From Dipteronia dyeriana (lineage: Eukaryota > Streptophyta > Magnoliopsida > Sapindales > Sapindaceae), in assembly GCA_032871835.1 (NCBI GenBank), contig CM065296.1, positions 56,387,288 through 56,451,287 on the forward strand: a stretch of DNA of 64,000 nt, read 5' to 3'. The position numbers and the translations under genes were made by a program. The notes beneath the pieces are model-generated. The model was not told the origin of the DNA and made no database searches. It saw only the letters and a list, made by a program, of their open reading frames with translations. Shown piece by piece: positions 11,564-21,567 of this stretch. Numbering within the stretch: position 1 is the first letter of the stretch; every line of letters begins with the position of its first letter.

Positions 11564-12334
11564 GTAAACTAGCTTTACGACCATTCCACAACTCTATGGG
11601 AGTCTTAGAAACAGATTTGGATGGCACTACATTTAAAATGCTGCTATTTGTAACGCACATCCCCAAAATAAATTTGGTAATGATGAGAAACTAATCATAG
11701 ATCTCACCATTTCCATCAGGGTTTTATTTATTCTCTCTGCTACACCATTTTGCTAAGGTGTACCAGGAGCTGTGAGTTGGAAAACTATCCCATGCTCAAC
11801 CATGAAGTCTTCAAACTCTTGGTCAAGGTTTTCACCTCCACGATCTGACTGTAGTGACTTGATAGTCCTACCTAATTGATTCTCAAATTCAGCTCGAATT
11901 TTTTTGAACTTTTCAAAAGTTTCTGACTTTCGTTGCATCAGGTAGACGTATCCGTATTTTAAGTAGTCATCTATAAATGTGACATAATACTGATAACTAC
12001 CCCTAGCTTTAACATTCATCGGTCCGTAGACTTCTGTATGTATAGGCTCTAGCGGTTCTTTAGCTCTAACCCATTTTTTAGTAAAAGGTCTCTTAGTCAT
12101 CTTACCTTCCAGACAAGATTCGCAGACAGGTAAGGTGTCAACCTTTAACTCACTTAAAGGTCCGCTTCTTACTAGTCTATCTATTCGGTCAAGATTCATA
12201 TGACCAAGCCTTAGATGCCAGAGATACGTGTCTTTATCTAGAGAAATCTTATGTCGTATAGTTTTTGATTTTTCAATCTTCAACATTTCAGTGTTGAGTA
12301 GTGTAGTATGTATTAAAGGTCTTAACGTATACAA
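11564..12334 (-). pseudogene. CopB-1 integrase (GAG-pre-integrase zinc finger plus catalytic core)
   Basis: A 193-codon open frame (12334-11753) carries the HHCC finger (H40, H45, C71, C74 in WHLRLGHMN...CESC) and the start of the RNase H-fold core. The first catalytic position reads IHTE (E101) where the family has Asp. The second, in LQSDRGG, is intact (D164). A TAG replaces the Gln codon just before the QNGVAER region, so the third acidic residue lies beyond a stop. Downstream text to 11564 is integrase C-terminal sequence that joins abruptly to RT sequence. The enzyme normally inserts the element cDNA into chromosomes; this copy cannot be functional. Confidence 0.88.
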
Positions 12335-12858
12335 ATTGTTTTCATTAATTCCTGAACAAATATGCAGACCATTCTTTCCAATAATAACAGACTTATTATT
12401 AAAAGAAACATAATATTTTTTTGTTCTAACAACTTAGAAACAGAAAACAAATTCTGTGTAAATCCAGGAATATAAAATACATTGTCCAACAATATATAAT
12501 TATTACAAAAATGTAATCTAATTACGTCCACTGCTTGTGCCGACATGACATCCCCAGACCCCACACGCATTGAGAAAGCTCCCTCCTCTAGCTGTGTCCA
12601 AGAATCAATCCATTGCAAAGAAGAACAAACATGGTAAGTGGCCCCTGAATAAACTATCCAGGGTGTAGAATCATCTTCCACTAAACATAACTCAAGAACA
12701 AGTAAATCATATTTACCTTTCTTGGAATTCTTCTTATTTTGGGCTTTCTTGGGTTTGGGCTTAACCTTCACCTTCCCAGCAGACCTTTTCCTCTTATTAT
12801 TATTAGAGGAAGATGGTTCGACAAAATTTGCCTCACCGGTCTTACCCTTATTGTCCTT
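12322..12858 (-). pseudogene. CopB-1 gag linker and aspartic protease
   Basis: The frame is open from the CopA junction (about 12858) to 12322. It first encodes a Lys/Asn/Ser-rich linker (KDNKGKTGEANFVEPSSSNN) typical of the segment after the gag zinc knuckle, then the protease WIVYSGATYHVC (Tyr 41 counted from the ATG at 12771). The family motif is DSGA, so the catalytic aspartate is a tyrosine here. The later protease text (VFYIPGFTQNLFSVSKL) is typical. A frameshift at about 12330 separates it from the integrase. This enzyme would cleave the Gag-Pol polyprotein. Confidence 0.85.
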
Positions 12859-12859
12859 A

Positions 12860-14708
12860 TCCCTTTACAAAGGCTCTTCCACAAAAGAGTTTTGATGGGC
12901 ATCTATAGAACATGGGGATGAGAGATATGACACATTTGCTATAGAGCAAGTGGGAGATTGTTGGGATTATACTCAATAGCAAGAGTGTAATAATGTATTT
13001 ATCAATCTTTTCATATTAATATAATGATTTCTAGTTTAACAAATCTTATAGCATTTATAGATTAATTATTATAATTGTCAAAAGTAAATAATTGTAAGGT
13101 CAAAAGACTATGAGAAAAGAAGAATTGTTCATACATCTAGAAATGTATGAGGTAGACATAATTCATTAGTTAGTCTTGAATAATATTCACAACTTAAGAT
13201 AAAAGGTTAGACGCCTTTAACTTGTCAAAGTTGTAGATTCTTTTGCTAGCATTTGAGTGGGATCAAATGTGTTATGATAAGTCTAAAATCATCAAAGTGT
13301 AGTGTCTTTGGGCAAAAGAATCTAGTGCACTGGGTGCATTGAATAGGATCAAAATGAAATACTTTATCTAGAACCGTCAATGGATAAAAGTTTTCATTTG
13401 AAGACAATCGGAGAGTTTATCTCAATACTGAGATAAATGATGGACTTATGGTTGCAAGTGTTATCATTTGAGCTATGAATGAGTACGATTATATAGCATT
13501 GTCTATCATAGATAGTTTGGTGGTATTCATTTGTTAATCGATAGAGGACTTCATTTACAGCTATGGACATCGTGGCTCATTTTTTAAATGAGAGTAGAAT
13601 ACCATCATATGAATGTTTTGAGGTATTGGATATTAAATCTTAACGTTAAGTTTTCAATAGTGTCTATTGAAACTTGGCTTCTAGACAAGTCAAAATATCC
13701 AAGTTTAAAATGTGGTCATATGAGTAAATATGGTAACTTGGAGAGCTATAGGCGGTCTATGAGCTCTTGGCCATTACTGATATTCTTAACGAGGATACAC
13801 TTTCTCCACTAAGGTTGTCTAGGGTATGAATGAGTAACATCAACTTATTCTATCTTTATTTAAGAGTTCAATTTTAGTTCTTTAGTGGAATGAACTAAAA
13901 TTAAATAGATCAGACCTAAGTGAATCATTTGTTGATTGTGATTGGGTTGTGTCTATTGGAGCTTAAATCTAGATAGCCGGCCAAGATCCCTAATCGACAC
14001 GAACTTGCATGGATCACTTGATATATTCTACCAAACCAATTTAGGGGTCCATATAGTATTGTATTGAGGCATGTGGACTTGTTTATTTTTGTAAGAATGA
14101 GCCTAGTTCACATATGGACTTTTTATAAAAGTCAAATGGATTTAATAAAATAAGAAAGTAATATATTGGCCCATTTATATGTGTTGGGCAGCAAGGCTAT
14201 TTAAAATAGCTTAATTATATTATATTATTTTATTATTTAGTTAAATGGAATTAATTAATTATTTAATTAAAAGTTAAAATTTTTTTCCTTGTAGGAGATG
14301 GTCTCCTAAAATTATTCTATTGTTGGTAGTATAATTAATATTAAAGACTATATTTGATAAGCAGATAAATAAAAGGAATTATTTATCTAATCAAATTAGG
14401 AAGTCTTTAATATGGTTACAAATACACTATTGAGTTAGATTATGAGTCTTGGTGTAGGATATAATTCCTTTTTGAAAGGATTCTTAACCACCATGTAAAT
14501 CTACTTAATTAAAGGATTCTTAACAACCAAATAAATCCTTTTTAGGAAAAGAATTAAGTCCCCTAATTGTATTCTATGAAATTTCGGCCAGCCCATATGT
14601 AAAGGATAAAATTCCTTTTAGATAAGGATTCTTAACTACCAAATAAATCCGCCTAAGGAAATGATTCTTGCCAACCAAGTAAATCATTCTTAGGAGAGGA
14701 TTTATGAT

Positions 14709-14770
<62 letters not shown>

Positions 14771-15391
14771 TAATTTCGGCCAGCCTAAGCAATTTCATAG
14801 AGAGATTTCGGCCAGCCTTATTTTTCTAAGATAAGAATTCGGCAATCATAGGAATTTTGAGGGAGAAAAATATGATTTTACTCTAGACAAAATTCGATCA
14901 ACTCTAAGAAATAGTGTGTAATTCGGGAAAGAAGAAATATGAGGAATGAACGTTTAGTTTTTGATAGTAAACTAGTAGCCTTTACATCAAAAGGTTTTGT
15001 GTACAACATCGAATCAAGGTTTACGCGAGTTTCAATCAAATTGATTAATAATTCACAAGTGACCTAACGTTCTTTGATTTCTTCTTGGAGGATTATTGCA
15101 ACTAACAAAGAAGAAGATTTTGTTTGTTTCCATCCTCAGGTATACAATTAAGAGAAAGGGAGCCCACACTTCTAGGTGATTCATGTTCGTGATTGGATTG
15201 GAAGATCTTGCGGAATCAATTTGGCACTTGTTCAATCATCACGAGAAAAAAGTACGACACTTTTTATATACATCAATTAATCTAGGGTTAAGGTTCTTGT
15301 TAGTCAAAGGGATTATTTATTTATTTAAATGCAAACCCTAATTTTCATATATCTCACACTTCCGTTGTGTTTTGAATCGATTTTCCCTACA
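12860..15391 (+). mobile_element. CopA copy 2: last 99 bp of the interior plus one LTR, inside CopB-1
   Basis: 12860-12958 matches the RNase H tail and polypurine tract of CopA-3 (CCCTTTACAAA...TAGAGCAAGTGGGAGAT). The LTR runs 12959-15391 (2433 bp, TGTTGGG...TTCCCTACA). It sits in reverse orientation between CopB gag and its linker, where CopB-2 shows about 40 extra bp, so the insertion or a later deletion removed host sequence. No target duplication is visible. A long TA run (14711-14767) replaces the TATATATA box, and the 74-codon frame MRVEYHHMNVLRYW lies at 13588-13812. Confidence 0.92.
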
Positions 15392-15974
15392 TGAGCATTT
15401 GTGTAAGACTGAACTTTAACTTGTTCATCCCGTAGTTGCTTTTAAACTGATCAAAACTCTTCGGAAGAGTCGTCAGTATGATGCTCACTTGACTGGGTTT
15501 GTCAATGGCCCCTCCATTGACTTTAACCATATTGAAGTATGACATCATGCTCAGGACATGTTCCCGAACTGATGTACCTTCCTTCATGTGAGCGAGCATG
15601 ATGGAACTAACAACTTCGTATCGCTTTTTCTCGGAGGGCTGCCCAAACATAACTTGAAATGACTCCATGATTTCAAATGCTGAAGTCATTGCTTCGTACT
15701 TTGTGACAATCACGTCTGTCATTGAAGCCAACAGATATGTTCGGGCCTTCTCATCAAATGAGACCCATTGCTGGTATGCCTTACGAACAGTTTGTGTGGC
15801 ATCGGCAGTAGGCGCTGGAGGACATTCCTCCGTAAGCACAAACTTGAGGTCTTTGGTGACCAAAATTGCATTAATATTAAGTTTCCACTTAGTGTAGTTA
15901 TCACCAATTAATTTGTCGTTTGTGAGAATTTGAAGTAATGTAGAAGACATTGCTGAAATAAATAAAAAATTCAT
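15392..15974 (-). pseudogene. CopB-1 gag (UBN2/DUF4219-type)
   Basis: A frame of about 195 codons from 15974 to the CopA junction is unbroken. Its text has the copia gag features NYTKWKLNINAIL near the N-terminus, then helical capsid-like sequence (ARTYLLASMTDVIVTKYE, MESFQVMFGQ). The zinc knuckle side is lost at the CopA junction. This protein would form the particle. ATG choice: the second Met (MSSTLLQILTNDKL) fits related gag proteins better than the first. Confidence 0.88.
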
Positions 15975-17484
15975 TCAGTCATTTATTTAAAACAAGTGTG
16001 AGTGATTTGATATAAATTTAAACATGATGCATGAACATGTTTAACGAACTAGAACTACCCTAAAAATAGTTACTATACCACGACAATCCAACATACCACG
16101 AAGAAGTGCCGCCTTAGGGTCAGTTTAGTCTTTGCATGTTGGACCGAAACATTCTCAATCAAATGATATTCTAGAATAATTCTTATTCCATGCCATTCAA
16201 CCATCGTTTGTTCAGTCATGTTTTTAATTAACAAACTTAATCAAAACCTTCATCAGTGTAACCCACTATTTCAGGTCTCACGAGCTTAACTCGAGAATTG
16301 CCGCCTTAGGGTCGGATAATCCTGAAATAGCCTCAGAAATCCTATCCGTTTGGAAGTCAACCTTGGTATTGACCATTGTGGAAACCCTCCTTAGAGAGGA
16401 CGAAAGCAAAGCCATCATGAGGCCCCACTCGGATCTCACGGTGTTGAACTAATGATGAAGACTGCAGGATATATATGTCATGTATCCCTCTCCCACTAAC
16501 TATTTTAAAACTAGGGTTTTCTATTATCTGTTAATGCACCTAGACTCTATATGATCAAACGACTAACCTTAATCAAGTTATCTAGTGCATTAACTAATTC
16601 ATTATTAGAAACAAGTTCTAATTAACTAATAAATTATTAACGATTTTTAACTATTAAAATCTAATATATTAGTCAATAATCTAAGCTTTAGTAAACTATT
16701 TACTAAGGTAAGATTATTATGAAAGTGTTTACCAAGTTTTAACTATTAAAACTCTAACACTTTATTCGTTTCATTTATTATTAGGTTATTAATCAAATTA
16801 ATCCTAATAAACGAGCCTATTAATCTAACTTATTAAACACTTTAATAATTAGATTAATATTTAATGAGAATTACCAAGTTTTTAACTATTAAAAACTAAT
16901 CTTGTTTTCATAGCCAATTATATATTTACCCATTTTAATCACATTAAAAAAATACATAAAATATCAGGTTATGATGCATGTATGACATATCAAATATATT
17001 TATGTAGGCACATCTAATATAAACGACATACGTATGCATGACAATACTTTTATCATCACATAATATAAAACATACATGAATTGACCGAGTACTGTGGATT
17101 ATTTAACCTAAAAATTTGGAATCTAAAATTACAAAAATATCCTCAAGGCATTCCTTAGTCTTCTTGTAATTTTTGAGTCTTCCAGTTTCTTCATGTCAAT
17201 CCGATTCATCTCATGAATCCTTCTTCGTGATTTTTCCAGGTCTTCAATATAGGTTACATTTTTTTTACAATACAATAACAGTAAAATAAATAAATAAATA
17301 AACAAATAATACAATCCATAAACTCTAAATCCACAGTGCCATATAATTAACGATCAATAATGTTTTTTTTAATAAAACTAATAATAATATACATATAAAA
17401 ACATCATACAGTTAATTTAAATAGTGCATACACAATCATACATACATGAGCATCGAAAAAAAATTTCCTGTTCCGAAAATAAAA
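15975..17484 (-). other. CopB-1 untranslated leader
   Basis: About 1.5 kb between primer site and gag, with no long frame. It is colinear with 34480-36140 of CopB-2. The AT-rich middle (16580-16930) has three ACCAAGTTTTAACTATTAAAA-like words. Long leaders like this normally hold RNA packaging signals; none can be pinpointed. Confidence 0.7.
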
Positions 17485-17500
17485 TTGGCTTTGATACCAA
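17485..17500 (-). promoter_or_regulatory. CopB-1 primer binding site (initiator Met tRNA)
   Basis: On the minus strand TTGGTATCAAAGCC abuts the 5' LTR and is complementary to the 3' end of plant initiator Met tRNA, with one change from TGGTATCAGAGC. Confidence 0.88.
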
Positions 17501-17501
17501 T

Positions 17502-17890
17502 TGTTAGGACTCTGTTCACCGGTCACACAGCGAAAATGGGTTTTTTTTTTTTTTACAGATCTTAATTTGTATCTGGGACCAGTGAACTTGAGATCGTAAT
17601 TATTTTTAGAACAAATACATATAAAAATTATTACACTAATAAGATATATATGTAAATAACAGAAAATTGTAATCAATAATAAGAAGAAGATTAAGAAGCT
17701 TACCCACGTTTGGAGGCTCCTTAATTTTTGTTATGCTCCTGGTATGTACCACTGATCTTCCTAGCTATTCTCGGAACTGGTAATTGCGTGTGGGCACGTC
17801 ACGGTCTCAAGAATTTAGAATGGAGGATGTAGAGAAAAACGAATGAAGAAACTTTTCCTTCTATGTGTTTCAAAAACATAAAAAAAATGA

Positions 17891-17943
<53 letters not shown>

Positions 17944-17985
17944 TCAATGTGCAACTCTTGCACACACAACCCCTTTGTTTGTTTT
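17502..17985 (-). repeat. CopB-1 5' LTR, truncated
   Basis: Homologous to 8274-8700 and to the CopB-2 LTR ends. It contains a 46-bp AT run (17895-17940) and stops matching near 17985, so about three quarters of the LTR is missing. Confidence 0.85.
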
Positions 17986-18640
17986 TATTCAATATATATA
18001 GAAATCTCAATCAAAATATCCTAGTTCTTAGAACATGTGACTAAAACCTAGAAATCAACAATCAAGATCAAATCACAAAGATACTCTAGATTCAAGTTCA
18101 TGTTCTTCAAAATTAGTTAAAATGATATTCAATCACAAACACAAAAGCTAATTTCGAAAATCAATCAAACAGTTCAAAATTGGAATCAATGTCATTCTAA
18201 ACATTTTTCTTTAATCAAATAAGAAGATCCATCATGTTGATTATAAAAGAAATATAAAGAGAAGATGATTCAATTACAAATGATGAACATATGAACAGAG
18301 ATCAGATAAATATGAACAATATAGACATCATTTGATTCTAAAAATACTTGGGACTTGTTCCTCTTTTCAAGAACAACAATTTAGGCTTTTGAAAATAAAA
18401 AATCGGAGTTGATTTGGGAGAGATATCACAAAAACAAAAATTGAAAAGCTGTTAGAAATTTCTGCATGAAATTCAAATATATATGGAGGGAAAGTGATAT
18501 GGAGAGGAGAGAGATTCACACAGTGATCGAACCAAAATTGTTATATATTTTAGCCCTCATATCCTTACTCTTTGTCTCATTTTCGGGTGGTTTTGAGTGT
18601 ATCTTATGGCCCTTTTATTCTTATCGCAGACATTATGTGA
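17986..18640. other. AT-rich debris, no gene
   Basis: No protein similarity. The 69-codon frame at 18466-18675 is not supported by any family. It may be LTR sequence of the unit with a conserved-looking U5 at 19365. Confidence 0.3.
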
Positions 18641-19099
18641 AAATCAGAGTATGGAGTCGAAAGGGTACGCGTTAGGCAAAAAGGGAATATATGAAGGCCA
18701 TAGTGCAAGGGTCCCTAACCCATGCACAAACCATGCATTGATGCTTGGCAAGAACTGAGGATCCATAGTGCATGGATATTGCACGGGTTCCAACCGGACA
18801 CAACCTGTACAGTTGCCCAAACCAGGAAACAAATCAGATGTGAAGCGCCCAGTGCACGGGGTCATGCACGGGTCTTTACCCGGACACAACCCGTTCACTA
18901 CACCCAGATCGGTGAGCATGAAAGAGACTGCATAGGTCTAGAACAGGTCCTTGCTCAGATACAACCCATGCACTACACCCATAATAGAGAGCATGAAGGA
19001 GACTACACGGGTCTAGTACAGGCCCCTTACTCGTGCACAACCCTTGCACTACATGCATCAGGTGCCCACCACATCAGCAAAATTAGACCAATTTTAGGA

Positions 19100-19147
<48 letters not shown>

Positions 19148-19629
19148 ATGGATTCTGATTTTACACATATGCCCACACACCATTTACATAACACATTTTC
19201 TCTATCTAGATCTAGGAATCAACCTCTCCCTTTATATCTAAAAACCAACACATTCATTCTTGGATTTTCCACTCAACAAGGCAGTAGGAGATTGGAATTA
19301 AAGCATTCAAGGAAAGAGAACCTCTCAATGGGTCTACTCTCACTCTCTTCTCCTACTTATTTCATTGTATTTAGCATGAGTAGCTAATCACCTCACTAGG
19401 GGTTGATGTGATTCTTGTGTGAACTTTGGGTATTGTAATGAATTCTTTATTTTCTATTTATTCTATCAAATATTTTTTGTTCATTGTTTTTAAATGATTT
19501 CATAGATAAGAACACTCTTCTCTTTACAAATTGTTTGAAAAATTATTTGAGTAGAGAAATGGGTATACCCTCTGTTAATAGCCAAATTTGGCAAGGTTCC
19601 AAAGAGAAATTTTCCACCAAGTTAGTACC
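18641..19629 (+). repeat. LTR-like region with ~75-bp tandem units and a TA run
   Basis: 18885-19060 contains at least two imperfect ~75-bp units (CCCATGCACTACACCCA...GAGCATGAA.GAGACT...GGTCTAG.ACAGG). A TA run follows (19103-19145), then a GAGTAGCTAATCACCTC...TAGGGGTTGATGTG segment at about 19378 that looks like the R/U5 of plant gypsy LTRs. Related unit words occur on the minus strand at 61310-61460. The 221-codon frame at 18722-19387 is an artefact of these repeats. Confidence 0.5.
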
Positions 19630-20653
19630 TGATAGAAAGCGTCCCCACACAATGGATAGGTACCAGACATAATGGTTTACATCAAAGTACTAGGCCTAGC
19701 ACAACCTAGGTACCTCGACATCATCAAAGTAGCAAGATGAAGCTTCTGAACACTCGTGGACCTGGTACCTAAGTACTTTGATGTTGCCCTGTTAACCCGT
19801 CAAGGTATTTATCTTGATTTTCCATCAAGAGGGAATACGCCCATGAAGCTCCTAGGAGATTGCAAAACTCTAGTGAGATCAACCAGACACCCCGCTACCA
19901 AGAAGATACCTCACTAGAGAAACCAATGAAGAGCCACATCACCAGAATGATACCCCGGGGTACCTCGATAACAGGCTGGTACCTCGAGATACCTCGCCAG
20001 CATATGTGTACTCTAAGTTACTCTACCACATTACCAGGTCGATACTTCAAGCACCACACCAATAGTAGAGGAAGTCAAATTACTCTCTAAGGCGTAAGCA
20101 AACTCCACGTATACATAGTTGTAGTGACAGAGTCTAAAAAGGAAACAAACACGTTTCCCGCCAAGATATCCTTCACCAGCCGATTCTCTAGAGTCAATCA
20201 TTTTAAACAGAAAAACCCACCAAATGGGGGAAGAAAATCAGTCTAGTGATCTTCAACTTATACACCAAGAAAAAAATCCTAGCAGCTTTGGGTATAAATA
20301 GAGAAAATGAGAGAGCAATAACATAACTCTACAATCTAAGACAAGGCTAGCCATCACTGTTGAGAGTTTTGTCCACTTATCGACAGATATGAATCCACTA
20401 CCTCCAAATTAGTTAAGCGAGAGAGATATAGATTGAGAGTTTCAAACCATTATGTTGTTATCATTTTGTTGTATTCATTGCTTCATTTGATTAAGAATAT
20501 CATCTAATACACCATCACTTATTTCATTAGTCTCACTCATTTTTATACTTGCAACCGGTATCGAAGATACCTACCTCGACCGCGATCCTCCATGGTCGTG
20601 GTCCTGTGGATGTTAATTGAGATTCTTCACCTAGAGCAAAATTTTTGTTAACA
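19630..20653 (+). repeat. GypD 5' LTR (left end approximate)
   Basis: The right end is set by the primer site, LTR ...TTTTTGTTAACA at 20653. The left end at TGATAGAAAGCG (19630) is a guess giving 1024 bp. GGTACC-type words recur at least six times across U3. Confidence 0.5.
20293..20300 (+). promoter_or_regulatory. TATA box of the GypD LTR
   Basis: TATAAATA in GGGTATAAATAGAG, about 350 bp before the LTR end, is a strong plant TATA consensus. Confidence 0.65.
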
Positions 20654-20656
20654 CTT

Positions 20657-20675
20657 TTTGGCACTGTCTATGGAA
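20657..20675 (+). promoter_or_regulatory. GypD primer binding site
   Basis: TTTGGCACTGTCTATGGAA, a mutated form of the TTTGGCGCCGTCTGTGGGAA site typical of Tat-like gypsy elements, begins three bases after the LTR. Confidence 0.7.
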
Positions 20676-21332
20676 AGACTCCACACCCTCTATAAAGTCT
20701 CATGTTTATTGTTTATAAAGGATCATAAGGCTTTTATCTTCTCAAGGATAGCCCAAAGTGTCTGGGCATCAATCTACAGCCTCCACCCGAAAGGCTCACA
20801 GGAAAGGAAGGAAGTCGAAACACCAGAATCTGATCCTAGCACCGACCTGTACCGTGCAAGCCCCGGTCCCTTCGGTGATAAGATAGACCATGCTGGAACA
20901 ACAAGCCTAAACTTTTATGGAAAGTATTCATCAAAGTTTGGTAGTATAGGGAATTACCCCTCAACTGGTTGAATCTAGCACTCGCGAGGACCACAACAGG
21001 CTGGGAGCTAGGATCACCACCTTTGACTGGTTGGAACTTCCACCACCAGTACCAGTTCGTGATAGGTTAGGGCCACAACCCTCAGTCTGAGATTGGTTAG
21101 GGCCTATAACCCCAAAACTGCTCAGGCCGGCCCATTATCAACCCAGAAAAGTGAAATCAGTTGCTGACATGCCATAAGAGAGACCTTGTCACCCAGTTTG
21201 ACTAGCGAATACTGGAAGAAAGCCAAGACCCCAGGCAGTAGATAGCCAAAGAAGCGCCAAGAAGGATCTTGCCCCCGAGGGTAACAGAGGTGAGACCTCT
21301 GTCTCTACAGAGGTGAGACCTCTGTCTCTACA
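20676..21332 (+). other. GypD leader and unreadable gag N-terminus
   Basis: GC-richer than the flanks, with gag-like composition but broken frames. A 23-bp unit ACAGAGGTGAGACCTCTG... is tandemly doubled at 21284-21329. The 104-codon frame at 20658-20972 begins inside the primer site and is unlikely to be the true start. Confidence 0.5.
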
Positions 21333-21567
21333 GAGGGCTTTGACAATGAGGATTCTGAGGCCGAATCCAAGAATGATGGAAACAAGCACCTACGGGATCA
21401 ACTGGTACAGATGCAAAAGGAGATCCAGGAATTGAGTAAGGGTAAACACAAGGAGGTCAAGAAAGATCCCCTAATTGAGATGAATGCCCTCTTCACCAGA
21501 ATGATAAGGGAAGCCGTGCTCCCACCCAAATTCAAAATGCCAACGTACAAGTTCTTTAGCACTGAGG
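21333..21567 (+). pseudogene. GypD gag, N-terminal part up to the CopA-3 insertion
   Basis: 78 codons are open: an acidic stretch, a short coiled-coil-like segment (DQLVQMQKEIQELSKGK), then MNALFTRMIREAVLPPKFKM and PTYKFFSTE. The frame stops at the first base of the next codon because CopA-3 inserted there. It resumes in the right frame at 27769 (GAG GAT CCT; DPLSHLEIF), which fits the gag motif of this lineage (…Y.G..DP..HL..F). Confidence 0.82.

Larger units (their letters stand above)
8274..17985 (-). mobile_element. CopB-1, Ty1/copia element (5' LTR truncated, split by CopA)
   Basis: Minus-strand element: 3' LTR at 8274-10247, polypurine tract, RNase H/RT, integrase, protease, then a CopA fragment (12860-15391), gag, leader, primer site, and the first ~485 bp of the 5' LTR (17502 to about 17985). 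The 5' LTR is cut, so no second target duplication can be read (left flank GTAC). The segment from the RT N-terminus to the integrase C-terminus is missing at about 11563. Confidence 0.92.

Noticed and set aside
18722..19387. 221-codon open frame
   Set aside because: It runs through tandem repeats and a TA run (Ile-Tyr repeats) and has no family similarity.
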